Counted from the first letter of the stretch, positions 1 to 6,766 are shown. The stretch: 6,766 bases of DNA from Desulfobulbaceae bacterium (GCA_003509305.1 DOMU01000199.1:752-7517); one strand, 5' to 3'. A program made the numbers and translations. Notes: generated by a model from the sequence alone, not told the origin.

Positions 1-1092
1 GGACAGATTCCCGATGAGCCGTTGCCCAAATATCCATTTCTTACCGCCCGCCATCAAGCCGCCTGGTTTTCGCCGATTTTCAAATACGGCATGTTCTCAG
101 CCGTCCGCGCTCTTAAAAAGAGTGGCATCGTTATCGGCGGGGACATCGCGCCGCGCATGGCCGTCACCTACAGTTCGGCGATTGGTGGCCTTGATGCCGT
201 GCTGGCGGCGGACAGGCAGCTCATGGCCGGCAAGCTTCCCCACCCCTACGCCAATCCAAACTCCTGCATCAATATGATTGGTGGAAAAATCGCCATGGAA
301 ACCGGGGCGAGCGGGCCGATCTTCGCCCCCATCTCGGCCTGCGCCACCGGCTTATCTTCGATCCTGACCGGGGCCATGCTGATAGAAGCGGGCCGCGCCG
401 ACGCCACCATCTGTGGCGCCGCCGATTGCCCGCTGATCGAACCCATCACCGCCGGTTTTTACACGATGAATGGTGTCTTTCACGACAAGGAGGGAGAGGA
501 AAGCGAGCCAGCGGCGGCCAGCCGTCCATTCTCCCTGAACCGGCGAGGATTTGTCATTTCCGAGGGCGCCGGAGCCGTGATTATCGCCAGCGCCGATTTC
601 GCCCTGGCGCACGGCCTGAAGTGGCGGGAGGAACTGCGTGGCTGGTCGATGGCCTCAGATGCCCATCATTTCGTTGCCCCCTACCTGCCAACCGTTGCCC
701 GCTGTATGGCCGAAGCGATTGCCAATGCCGGCATAAGACCTGGTGATATCGACGCGGTCAATGCCCACGCCACCTCGACTAAAACCGGTGATTTGGTTGA
801 ATATCAGGCACTGCGACAGGTATTTGGCGAAAAAATCCCGCCGCTGACCGCCAATAAATCGCAACTTGGCCACTGCATGGGCGCGGCCAGCGTCGTCGAA
901 ACCATCCTGGCACTACGCGGCCTCAATGAAGGCATATTGCCACCGACGATCAACTATTTGCCCGACCCGGAAATAGCCCTCAGCGATTGCCTGACCGCCA
1001 TCGCCCGGCGGCTCGAACAGCGCTCTGTCCTGAAAAATTCTTTCGGCTTCGGCGGCTGCAACGCCTGCGCGATTTTTGCCAGGACTGAATGA
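1..1092 (+). CDS. Beta-ketoacyl-ACP synthase, FabF/KAS II-like, 5'-truncated by window edge
   Basis: Thiolase-fold ketosynthase of the KAS I/II type, expected to catalyse decarboxylative Claisen condensation of an acyl thioester with malonyl-ACP in the cytoplasm. Frame 1 is open from base 1, so the gene begins outside the window; the TTG at 22 is not a credible start. Counting from that TTG as residue 1, the Cys-His-His triad is visible: nucleophile Cys107 in SACATG (codon 340-342), His249 in NAHATST and His284 in GHCMGAA. Lys279 in NKSQ, RGFVISEGAGA (175-185) and the glycine-rich C-terminal NSFGFGG (339-345) are also family signatures. In KAS II the cysteine lies near residue 163, so roughly 50 residues are missing upstream. 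The His249 motif reads NAHA where FabF has NAHG, and the rest is clearly diverged from housekeeping FabF, so a specialised role (polyene, polyketide-like or unusual fatty acid synthesis) is possible. Neither substrate nor pathway can be read from the sequence. It is convergent with hypE, 11 bases apart, and is probably unrelated to hydrogenase maturation. Confidence 0.93.
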   Translation, partial: GQIPDEPLPKYPFLTARHQAAWFSPIFKYGMFSAVRALKKSGIVIGGDIAPRMAVTYSSAIGGLDAVLAADRQLMAGKLPHPYANPNSCINMIGGKIAMETGASGPIFAPISACATGLSSILTGAMLIEAGRADATICGAADCPLIEPITAGFYTMNGVFHDKEGEESEPAAASRPFSLNRRGFVISEGAGAVIIASADFALAHGLKWREELRGWSMASDAHHFVAPYLPTVARCMAEAIANAGIRPGDIDAVNAHATSTKTGDLVEYQALRQVFGEKIPPLTANKSQLGHCMGAASVVETILALRGLNEGILPPTINYLPDPEIALSDCLTAIARRLEQRSVLKNSFGFGGCNACAIFARTE

Positions 1093-1103
1093 CGGCGAAG
1101 TTT

Positions 1104-2135
1104 TCAGCAGATTCTTGGCAAGGGTTGGCCGTGTAACGACCTGAGGATGCGTCCGCCGCCCAAGACTGTGCGCAAGGTCACTTGAGCCGCCGCCGCCGGC
1201 ACAACCCGGCCAATAATTTCCGCCTGCCGCCCCTCATCCATTGCACGCATGGCGGCGAGAATGGCCGCCGCTTTGCCACCGTCACAGAACAGCAAACACT
1301 TACCCTCGTTGGCCAACCACAGGGGATCGAGACCAAGCAAAGCACAGGCTGAGAGCACCGCTGGATTAATAGGCAGGCTTTCCTCGTTTAACTCGACCGC
1401 GACACCGCTGGCCGCGGCCAGTTCGTGCAAAGACGTGGCCACACCGCCGCGCGTCGGGTCACGCAGAACATGAATGGCGCCGGGAAATTCGCTGATGAGT
1501 CTTGCCACCAAACGGTGCAGTGCCACGGTGTCGCTCTGTAAATCGCCTTGCAAAGCGATACCGGCGCGCTGGCTCATGATGGTGATGCCGTGATCGCCGA
1601 TGCTGCCGGAAATCAGCACAGCGTCGCCGGGCTTAGCGCCAGCCGCGCCAATATTGACAGCCGTATCGACAAGGCCGATACCAGCGGTGGTGATGAAGAT
1701 TTTATCAGCCTTGCCCTTCGGCACCACCTTGGTATCTCCCGTGATAATCGGCACAGCGGCGTCGCGCGACGCTTCACTGATGGATTTGGTGATTCGTTCC
1801 AGTTCAGCCAAAGGAAACCCCTCTTCAAGGATCATGGCCAGGCTCAGGCACAAAGGCGTGGCACCGCGCATGGCCAGATCGTTGATAGTGCCATGCACGG
1901 CCAGCTTGCCGATGTCCCCACCGGGGAAAAAAATTGGCTCAACGACGTAAGAATCGGTGGAAAAAACCAACCGCCCGGTAAGCCCAGGCACGGTCAGTGC
2001 CGCCGCGTCTTCAAGAGTGTTTTCTTTCTGGCCGGATGAGTTTTCAAGCAGGCCGAGCAGGCGCGAAACCAGCCGCTGGCTGGCCAGGCCACCGCCGCCG
2101 TGGTCGAGGGTAATGACAGATGTATCAGAATTCAT
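1104..2135 (-). CDS. hypE: Hydrogenase maturation protein HypE (carbamoyl dehydratase)
   Basis: HypE takes the carbamoyl group from HypF onto its C-terminal cysteine and dehydrates it with ATP to a thiocyanate, the source of the CN ligands of the [NiFe] active site. The 343-residue protein fits the family (E. coli HypE is about 336) and ends in the diagnostic PRIC, with Cys343 as the acceptor. It shows the PurM/AIRS-type ATP-binding fold: DHGGGG (11-16), FSTDSYVV (58-65), GGDIGKLAVHGT (72-83), GDTKVV (133-138), SGSIGDHG (176-183), RDPTRGG (225-231) and NEGK (276-279). The ATG at 2133-2135 was chosen because the protein then starts 10 residues before DHGGGG, as in known HypE. The frame stays open back to 2285, but that extension overlaps hypD and resembles no HypE. 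hypE starts 10 bases after the hypD stop. No good Shine-Dalgarno sequence is seen there, so coupling to hypD translation is likely (inference). It is the last gene of the block. Confidence 0.97.
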   Translation of the reverse strand: MNSDTSVITLDHGGGGLASQRLVSRLLGLLENSSGQKENTLEDAAALTVPGLTGRLVFSTDSYVVEPIFFPGGDIGKLAVHGTINDLAMRGATPLCLSLAMILEEGFPLAELERITKSISEASRDAAVPIITGDTKVVPKGKADKIFITTAGIGLVDTAVNIGAAGAKPGDAVLISGSIGDHGITIMSQRAGIALQGDLQSDTVALHRLVARLISEFPGAIHVLRDPTRGGVATSLHELAAASGVAVELNEESLPINPAVLSACALLGLDPLWLANEGKCLLFCDGGKAAAILAAMRAMDEGRQAEIIGRVVPAAAAQVTLRTVLGGGRILRSLHGQPLPRIC

Positions 2136-2145
2136 GGCGGGTCGA

Positions 2146-3231
2146 TCACGAAAGTAAAACTGTATTGTGCCAGGCGGCGCAGGCCCCTTCGCCCGATACC
2201 ATGCAGGGGCCGATCGGCGTTTCCGGTGTGCAGCGGCGGCCAAAAAGTGGGCAGGCTGGCGGATGGATTTTGCCACGGATGACATTGCCGCAGCGGCAGC
2301 CGGGCGGTTCCTTGGCTTCTGGAATTGTCAGGAGAAAACGTTTGCCGGCGTCGAATTGCCTGTACTTACCGCGGATGGCCAAGCCGCTCTGAGGCAGCAT
2401 CCCCAAACCGCGCCACCGCATATCCACCGGTGCAAAGACCTCGGCTACCACCTGTTGCGCGCGCTTGTTTCCTTGCCAGGAAACCACGCGGCCATAGGCA
2501 TTGTCGAGATGGAATTCATGAGCGGTAATCCGTCGCGCCAGGAGCAGCAGGCCACTGAGTAAATCCACATTTTCAAAGCCGGCGATGCAGCAAGCCAGGT
2601 GATATTTTTCGCTGAACTCGGCAAAGGCCGTGGCGCCGATAATCGCCGCCACATGGCCGGGGCAGAGCAGGCCATCAAGGGCCAGTTCCGGGTCTTGCAG
2701 GAGCGCGTGCAGCGGCGCCGGCATCGTCTTGTGAGTCGAGAAAACCGAGAAGTTTTTCACGCCCATCGCGGTGGCGGCCAGAATGGTGGCGGCGACGCCA
2801 GGCGTCGTGGTTTCAAAACCGACCGCGAAAAAAATCACCTCTTCACCAGGGTTTTGCTGCGCCAAGGTCAGGGCGTCCATCGGTGAATAAACGATCGACG
2901 CTTGGCCGCCGGAGGCCACCGCCGTACTCAAAGAACCGTGGCTGCCCGGCACGTGGAACATATCGCCAAAGACCGCGAGTCTGACACCGGGGTGTTTCGC
3001 CAGCGCGATCATCGTGTCGATATGCGCCTGAGCGGTGACGCAGACCGGGCAACCCGGCCCGGAAATCAGTTCGATATTTTTCGGCAACAGGCCACGCAGG
3101 CCGCTCCTGGCAATAGCCATGGTGTGTGAGCCGCAAACCTCCATAATTCGCATCGGCCGTTTCACCGCCTGCAGTTCTTGCAGCAGTGGGCGGGTCAAAC
3201 CAACATCGCGGTATTCGTCGGCATATTTCAT
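2146..3231 (-). CDS. hypD: Hydrogenase maturation protein HypD (iron-sulfur scaffold)
   Basis: HypD is a 4Fe-4S protein that pairs with HypC to hold the Fe(CN)2CO precursor of the [NiFe]-hydrogenase centre and reduces or accepts the cyanide delivered by HypE. At 361 residues it is of normal family length. The catalytic motifs are intact: EVCGSHT with Cys33 and His36, and GPGCPVC with Cys61 and Cys64. Their spacing equals that of C41, H44, C69 and C72 in E. coli HypD. GFETTTP (138-144) and CPGHV (190-194) follow. The C-terminal cluster-binding region holds Cys312, Cys314, Cys327, Cys334, Cys343 and Cys351, more than the four needed for the 4Fe-4S cluster. The ATG at 3229-3231 overlaps the hypC TGA in an ATGA arrangement, typical of translational coupling. 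A moderate GGTGG lies about 9 bases upstream. HypC and HypD act as a complex, so coupled translation would suit stoichiometric synthesis (inference). Confidence 0.98.
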   Translation of the reverse strand: MKYADEYRDVGLTRPLLQELQAVKRPMRIMEVCGSHTMAIARSGLRGLLPKNIELISGPGCPVCVTAQAHIDTMIALAKHPGVRLAVFGDMFHVPGSHGSLSTAVASGGQASIVYSPMDALTLAQQNPGEEVIFFAVGFETTTPGVAATILAATAMGVKNFSVFSTHKTMPAPLHALLQDPELALDGLLCPGHVAAIIGATAFAEFSEKYHLACCIAGFENVDLLSGLLLLARRITAHEFHLDNAYGRVVSWQGNKRAQQVVAEVFAPVDMRWRGLGMLPQSGLAIRGKYRQFDAGKRFLLTIPEAKEPPGCRCGNVIRGKIHPPACPLFGRRCTPETPIGPCMVSGEGACAAWHNTVLLS

Positions 3232-3503
3232 CCGAATACACCACCGGAAATTTCCACTCCAGTCTTATCCGCCAATTCGCGGAAAAGATTCAGGTTAATC
3301 CGGGCTTCTTCCGCATCAAGGCGATGAATGGCAAAACCGGCATGAATAATCACATAATCGCCGACCTCTGGCCAACGGTCGATAATATCCAGCCGCGCCT
3401 TGATTTCGGCGCCACCGGCCTCGACCACGGCGGTGGGATTTGAGAATGGATCACCGGGCTGGCCGCTCGTGGCCAGAACCCGCATCGGAATGGCAATACA
3501 CAT
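3228..3503 (-). CDS. hypC: Hydrogenase maturation chaperone HypC
   Basis: HypC/HupF-family small chaperone that carries the Fe(CN)2CO unit with HypD and then binds the hydrogenase large-subunit precursor. The 91-residue product starts with MCIAIPMRV, matching the family signature; Cys2, exposed after removal of the initiator Met, is the essential iron and partner ligand. GDYVIIHAGFAIHRLDAEEA (48-67) is the second conserved block, with His54 at the place of the conserved histidine of E. coli HypC. The ATG at 3501-3503 was preferred to a start five codons upstream (3518) because only it puts Cys at position 2, and because a strong GGAGGG ribosome binding site lies 7 bases before it. The first 53 bases overlap the end of hypF in another frame, and the stop overlaps the hypD start by 4 bases, so hypF, hypC and hypD are likely translationally coupled. 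Confidence 0.97.
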   Translation of the reverse strand: MCIAIPMRVLATSGQPGDPFSNPTAVVEAGGAEIKARLDIIDRWPEVGDYVIIHAGFAIHRLDAEEARINLNLFRELADKTGVEISGGVFG

Positions 3504-5844
3504 GTCTGAGCCCTCCAATAATCACCTGACCGATGGAAACACCACCGTCATGGACAGGAAAACGCTCGCCACTCAAGACGGAAAAACCATCAAGGCGCAG
3601 GCAACGGATAAAACCGGAAAGCAAAATCCGGTTCTGCATACAGCCGCCACAAAGCAGCACGGTATTCAGGCCGGTTTGTTGGCGTAGTATATTGAGCGCC
3701 CGGCGGAAAACAGCTATCAGGCGCAGATGAAATTCCAAAGCGATTACCGCCAGCGATTCATTGCGCCCCATGGCCCGCCGGGCAAACCGGATAAGCGCCA
3801 GGCTGTCAATTTCCAGATAATCCTTTTGCCGTATCATCATCGCGATTTCCGGGGCATCAGGCTCCGGCGGCGCCGAAAGCCTGTTGTCATCGGCGGCGAC
3901 AAGCGCCAGGGTTTCCAGTTCAATTGCCGCCTGCCCTTCGTAACTGATTTGCTGGCGAATGCCAAGAAGAGAAGCGATGGCGTCAAAGAGCCGCCCGGCG
4001 CTGGTGGTCGGCGGGCAGTTGAAACCGGCGGCCAGCATTTGAGCGACAAATTCTCTTTTGTACGGATCAACGGCGGCAAGCGACGGCGGCAAATCTTTAT
4101 TCATATCGTCGCCCATGGCAAAAAGCGCCGCCAGGCCAAGACGCCAGATTTCCTGGCTGGCCATATCGCCACCTGGCAAAAGCAAGGGTGAAAGATGGCC
4201 AAGACGCCGGAAATCGGTCGGTGTCACAGCGAGGATTTCCCCACCCCATAGTGAGTGATCATCGCCAAGACCGACGCCATCGAGGGTAACGGCCAAAGAT
4301 TTCCCGTTCAAACCATGTTCAGCCATCACCGCCACGGCATGGGCATGATGGTGTTGAACTTTGTAAACGGGTAATCCGAGATTTTCGGCGTAGCGGCTGC
4401 TTGGATAATCCGGATGTAGGTCGCAAACGGCAATCCGCGGCTCAATCCGCCACAGGCGCCGGTGATGGGCGATGGTTTCCTGATACAGGTGAAAAACCGC
4501 GTCATTATCAAGGTCACCGATATGCTGGCTCAGATGAATCCGCCGCCCCTCGGCCAGGCTGATGGTTGTTTTCAAGCCAGGGCCGCAGGCAATCAACGGT
4601 GGCAAATCCCAGGGCACGGAGAGCGCCGCCGGGATGAAACCGCGTGAACGGCGAACAAGACGCGGACGGCTCTCCGTTATCCTGATTACCGAATCATCAA
4701 GACGGGTCAGGATGTCACGGTCATGAACGAGAAAATAATCGGCGACGGCGGCAAGTCTTGATAGCGCCTCGTCGTTGGCGGCGGCAATCGGTTCTCCACT
4801 GGCATTACCGCTGGTCATAACCAAGAGACGCGGGCAATTTGATTCCGCGAGAAGTAAATGATGCAACGGTGTTGCCGGCAGCATCAGGCCGATATCCGCC
4901 AGACCAGGGGCGATGCCGGTCAAATCGTCTTTTTCCCGCCGCCGGAGCAGCACAATTGGCGCTTGCGGTGAGGTGAGAAGAGCTTTTTCCTCTGTCGAAA
5001 TATGGCAAAAAACGAGAGCGGTATCGACATGAGCCGCCATGACGGCAAAGGGCTTATCGGGACGATGTTTGCGTTTGCGCAGCCGGGCGACAGCTTCGGC
5101 ATTCTCGGCATCAACGGCCAGATGAAACCCACCGAGACCGCGCAAAGCGATGATTTTCCCCGCCGCCAGAGCATTGGCGGCAAAGGTGAGCGGTTCCTCT
5201 TCCATCGTTTGCCCCGCCGCGTCAACCAGCGTCAGACGCGGGCCGCAAACCGGACAGGCCATGGCTTCAGCGTGAAAACGGCGGCTTGAAGGATCGTGGT
5301 ACTCGGCCAGGCAATCGTCACACAGAGGAAAATCGCGCATAACCGTGGCTGGACGGTCATAGGGCAGCGAAGCGACAATGGTCAGGCGTGGGCCACAGTT
5401 GGTGCAGTTGATGAAGGGATAGCGATATCGGCGGTCATGCGGATCGCCCATTTCCCGCAAACAATCGGCACAGGTAGCGATATCGGCGGGGATACTGACG
5501 GTATTGCCGTCACTGGTGTGGCTGGCGATGATGCGAAAGTTTCCAGGCGGTGAGCCGGACAACGGCTTTACGGCCAGAGAATCAATGCGCGCCAGAGGCG
5601 GTATTTCCTGCCGTAACAGAACAAGAAAGCGATGCAGGTTAGGACGCGGGCCAAAAAGGTGAATAGCCACCCCTTCCTGAGTGTTGGCAATATCGCCGGT
5701 AAGCTTGAACCGACGCGCCAAGCCATGGACAAAAGGCCGGAATCCCACCCCCTGCACAACACCGGTCAGGATGAGAAGCAGGCCTATCGGCTGAACAGCG
5801 GCTGGCCGTTTGGTGAAACGTCTGACGAAACATTTTCGTAACAC
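3451..5844 (-). CDS. hypF: Carbamoyltransferase HypF, full length
   Basis: HypF hydrolyses carbamoyl phosphate, forms carbamoyl-adenylate with ATP and transfers the carbamoyl group to the C-terminal Cys of HypE, the first step of CN ligand synthesis. The 797 residues show the full domain order. The acylphosphatase-like domain (about 24-110) has VQGVGFRPFV with catalytic Arg36 and Asn54. Two zinc-finger motifs follow, with Cys125/128/147/150 and Cys175/178/197/200. The YrdC-like domain (about 215-405) has KPFAVMA and TSGNASGEP (344-352). The Kae1/carbamoyltransferase-like domain (about 415-775) has the metal-binding VQHHHAH (496-502), TLDGVGLGDD, TSAGRLFDA (614-622) and VHDGGVSIGQ (764-773). 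The GTG at 5842-5844 is the first possible start, because an in-frame TGA lies at 5854-5856, four codons upstream; only a weak GAGA precedes it. This gives a basic leader of about 20 residues before the acylphosphatase domain. The gene starts one base after the upstream poly(A) polymerase stop, and its last 53 bases overlap hypC. The last 17 or so residues after GGLR are an extra tail not typical of HypF. Confidence 0.97.
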   Translation of the reverse strand: MLRKCFVRRFTKRPAAVQPIGLLLILTGVVQGVGFRPFVHGLARRFKLTGDIANTQEGVAIHLFGPRPNLHRFLVLLRQEIPPLARIDSLAVKPLSGSPPGNFRIIASHTSDGNTVSIPADIATCADCLREMGDPHDRRYRYPFINCTNCGPRLTIVASLPYDRPATVMRDFPLCDDCLAEYHDPSSRRFHAEAMACPVCGPRLTLVDAAGQTMEEEPLTFAANALAAGKIIALRGLGGFHLAVDAENAEAVARLRKRKHRPDKPFAVMAAHVDTALVFCHISTEEKALLTSPQAPIVLLRRREKDDLTGIAPGLADIGLMLPATPLHHLLLAESNCPRLLVMTSGNASGEPIAAANDEALSRLAAVADYFLVHDRDILTRLDDSVIRITESRPRLVRRSRGFIPAALSVPWDLPPLIACGPGLKTTISLAEGRRIHLSQHIGDLDNDAVFHLYQETIAHHRRLWRIEPRIAVCDLHPDYPSSRYAENLGLPVYKVQHHHAHAVAVMAEHGLNGKSLAVTLDGVGLGDDHSLWGGEILAVTPTDFRRLGHLSPLLLPGGDMASQEIWRLGLAALFAMGDDMNKDLPPSLAAVDPYKREFVAQMLAAGFNCPPTTSAGRLFDAIASLLGIRQQISYEGQAAIELETLALVAADDNRLSAPPEPDAPEIAMMIRQKDYLEIDSLALIRFARRAMGRNESLAVIALEFHLRLIAVFRRALNILRQQTGLNTVLLCGGCMQNRILLSGFIRCLRLDGFSVLSGERFPVHDGGVSIGQVIIGGLRHVYCHSDAGSGHERPAR
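3511..3516 (-). promoter_or_regulatory. Strong Shine-Dalgarno site for hypC inside hypF
   Basis: The minus strand reads GGAGGG here, 7 bases before the hypC ATG at 3501-3503. It lies in the last coding part of hypF, where it encodes Gly-Gly of IIGGLR. It decides the hypC start, and it is the best ribosome binding site seen in this block. Confidence 0.85.
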
Positions 5845-5845
5845 G

Positions 5846-6766
5846 TTATTTTCTCAGGCCAAAAATGCCGCCTTGACGCTCACTGGTAAACGATGGACGC
5901 GGATGACGGGAAAGGTTATTCCGTTCCTCTTGCGGCGGCGTTTCTGAAGGTATTTGCCGAACCACTTGCGAAATCGTTTTTTCAGGCGGAAAATGTTGCG
6001 GCATAGGCGGCCATTTTATTTCATCCACCACGCTTTCTTCACCTATTGCTTCCAGATACAGACGGCAAAGAAAAGCGGCGCCAGCGAAATAGCTTTTACC
6101 GCGCAGCCATTTCGGCCAACTGCCATCTGTATTTCGTTGATGTAGCAATGCCGCCACATGTGTCAGCAATGCGGCGATTTCCTGCCTTACCGCGCGAGCG
6201 AGATTCAGGGGCTGGGCCAGTTTTTGATCAAGATCGGCGCGGAGTTGTTTTCCTAATTGATATAATGCGGCATTGGGCCGTTTTTCTGAAAAGAGCTGAT
6301 ACTTGCTTTCGGCGTAAGGGATGACCAGGAGGGAAAAGAGAAAAGAGTCGGCCATCTTACCGCCGTTTTCAACCAACAGATCCAGCGCCCGCAACAGAGC
6401 GACCCGCATCTGATTTTCCGTTGCCGGAATATCCCTGTACAGCGGAAAAATCAATTCAAACACCCCGGCTTGCAGGCACAGTTTCAGCCAGTCAGCCGCT
6501 GCGCCGCTACGCAAATCTTTCAGAATTTCATCGCGGATACGAGTCGGTGGACACAGGGACAGCTTCTCGCGGTGATGAAGAATCGCCTGCCAGGTAATCT
6601 CCTCAATGACAAAACCGCTGCGGGCGGCATGGCGAATGGCGCGCAGAATACGCACCGGATCGGTATGCAGGCGCCGCTCGGAATTGCCAACCAGCCGGAT
6701 GATGCCTCGCCGCAGATCGTCGACACCGCCGACATAATCAATGACGCTCCTGTCGCGGATATCGAA
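5846..6766 (-). CDS. pcnB: Poly(A) polymerase I (PcnB-type), N-terminal part beyond window
   Basis: Class II nucleotidyltransferase-superfamily enzyme that adds 3' poly(A) tails to RNA and so promotes its decay. Only the last 306 codons are here; the frame is open through base 6766, so the catalytic head with its G-S-x-R-R and DxD motifs lies outside. Numbering from the edge, DYVGG (10-14), DL (17-18), GIIRLVGN (21-28) and DPVRILRAIRHAARSGF (36-52) form the neck/body signature and follow E. coli PcnB closely. DYVGG rather than the DPFxG-type motif of CCA-adding enzymes favours PAP I, but without the head a tRNA nucleotidyltransferase is not fully excluded. RGKSYFAGAAFLCRLYLEA (222-240) matches the late helical PcnB_C region. 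The tail after about residue 250 is rich in Pro, Gln, Arg and Ser, looks disordered and is moderately basic, as in RNA-binding PcnB tails. An internal GTG at 6655 is just Val38 of the DPVR motif, not a start. The TAA at 5846-5848 is one base from the hypF GTG, so the two genes are probably cotranscribed. Confidence 0.9.
   Translation of the reverse strand, partial: FDIRDRSVIDYVGGVDDLRRGIIRLVGNSERRLHTDPVRILRAIRHAARSGFVIEEITWQAILHHREKLSLCPPTRIRDEILKDLRSGAAADWLKLCLQAGVFELIFPLYRDIPATENQMRVALLRALDLLVENGGKMADSFLFSLLVIPYAESKYQLFSEKRPNAALYQLGKQLRADLDQKLAQPLNLARAVRQEIAALLTHVAALLHQRNTDGSWPKWLRGKSYFAGAAFLCRLYLEAIGEESVVDEIKWPPMPQHFPPEKTISQVVRQIPSETPPQEERNNLSRHPRPSFTSERQGGIFGLRK

Noticed and set aside
22..24. 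TTG as the ketosynthase start
   Set aside because: The frame is open to base 1, and about 50 residues of the KAS N-terminus would be missing; the gene is simply cut by the window.
1085..1123. Possible bidirectional terminator at the convergent junction
   Set aside because: The stem is only 5 bases with a 13-base loop and no proper U-tract; the nearby CTTGGCAAG has no room for a loop.
2136..2285. Upstream extension of hypE by 50 codons
   Set aside because: It overlaps the conserved hypD cysteine-rich end in another frame, and no HypE has such a leader; the ATG at 2135 fits the family N-terminus exactly.
3504..3518. Start of hypC five codons upstream (MEGSD before MCIAIP)
   Set aside because: The essential Cys must be residue 2, and the GGAGGG site is placed for the ATG at 3503.
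3727..4191. Long plus-strand open frame opposite hypF, and similar ones at 1548-2039 and 2167-2562
   Set aside because: They lie wholly opposite clear hyp genes, have low-complexity Arg/Gly/Pro-rich translations, no recognisable motifs and no spacing consistent with real genes. They are the expected antisense shadows of GC-rich coding sequence.
5421..5489. Direct repeat of 14 bases (AGCGATATCGGCGG) at 5421-5434 and 5476-5489
   Set aside because: Both copies are in hypF but are read in different frames and encode unrelated parts of the zinc-finger region; only two copies are seen, so chance is the best explanation.

Overview
This is a dense, gene-only window with no intergenic gap longer than about 11 bases. 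The minus strand carries a tight block in transcription order: the 3' part of a PcnB-type poly(A) polymerase gene, then hypF, hypC, hypD and hypE. The plus strand carries the 3' part of a beta-ketoacyl-ACP synthase gene, which meets hypE tail to tail. I see no RNA genes, mobile elements, CRISPR arrays, clear promoters or convincing intrinsic terminators.

Layout from left to right: a 5'-truncated ketosynthase (1-1092, +); an 11-base convergent gap; hypE (1104-2135, -); a 10-base gap; hypD (2146-3231, -), which overlaps hypC by 4 bases (ATGA); hypC (3228-3503, -), which overlaps the end of hypF by 53 bases; hypF (3451-5844, -); one base; and the poly(A) polymerase gene (5846-6766, -), cut by the right edge.

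How the genes work together: HypF and HypE make the cyanide ligands of [NiFe]-hydrogenase. HypF turns carbamoyl phosphate into a carbamoyl-adenylate and passes the carbamoyl group to the C-terminal cysteine of HypE, which dehydrates it to a thiocyanate. HypC and HypD form the scaffold on which the Fe(CN)2CO unit is built before delivery to the hydrogenase large subunit. All four proteins look complete and keep their key residues, so the host very likely makes an active [NiFe]-hydrogenase. The nickel-insertion genes hypA and hypB and the hydrogenase itself are not in the window.

Organism: a Gram-negative bacterium with moderately high GC. A PAP I-type PcnB (rather than only a short CCA-adding enzyme) and a hyp set fit the Proteobacteria/Desulfobacterota range. 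A sulfate- or metal-reducing deltaproteobacterial type is plausible, but this is an inference that sequence reading alone cannot settle.

I do not see an undescribed system here. The points most worth a second look are the near-fused junction of the RNA polyadenylation gene with hypF, the long hypF/hypC overlap with an embedded ribosome binding site, and the divergent ketosynthase.
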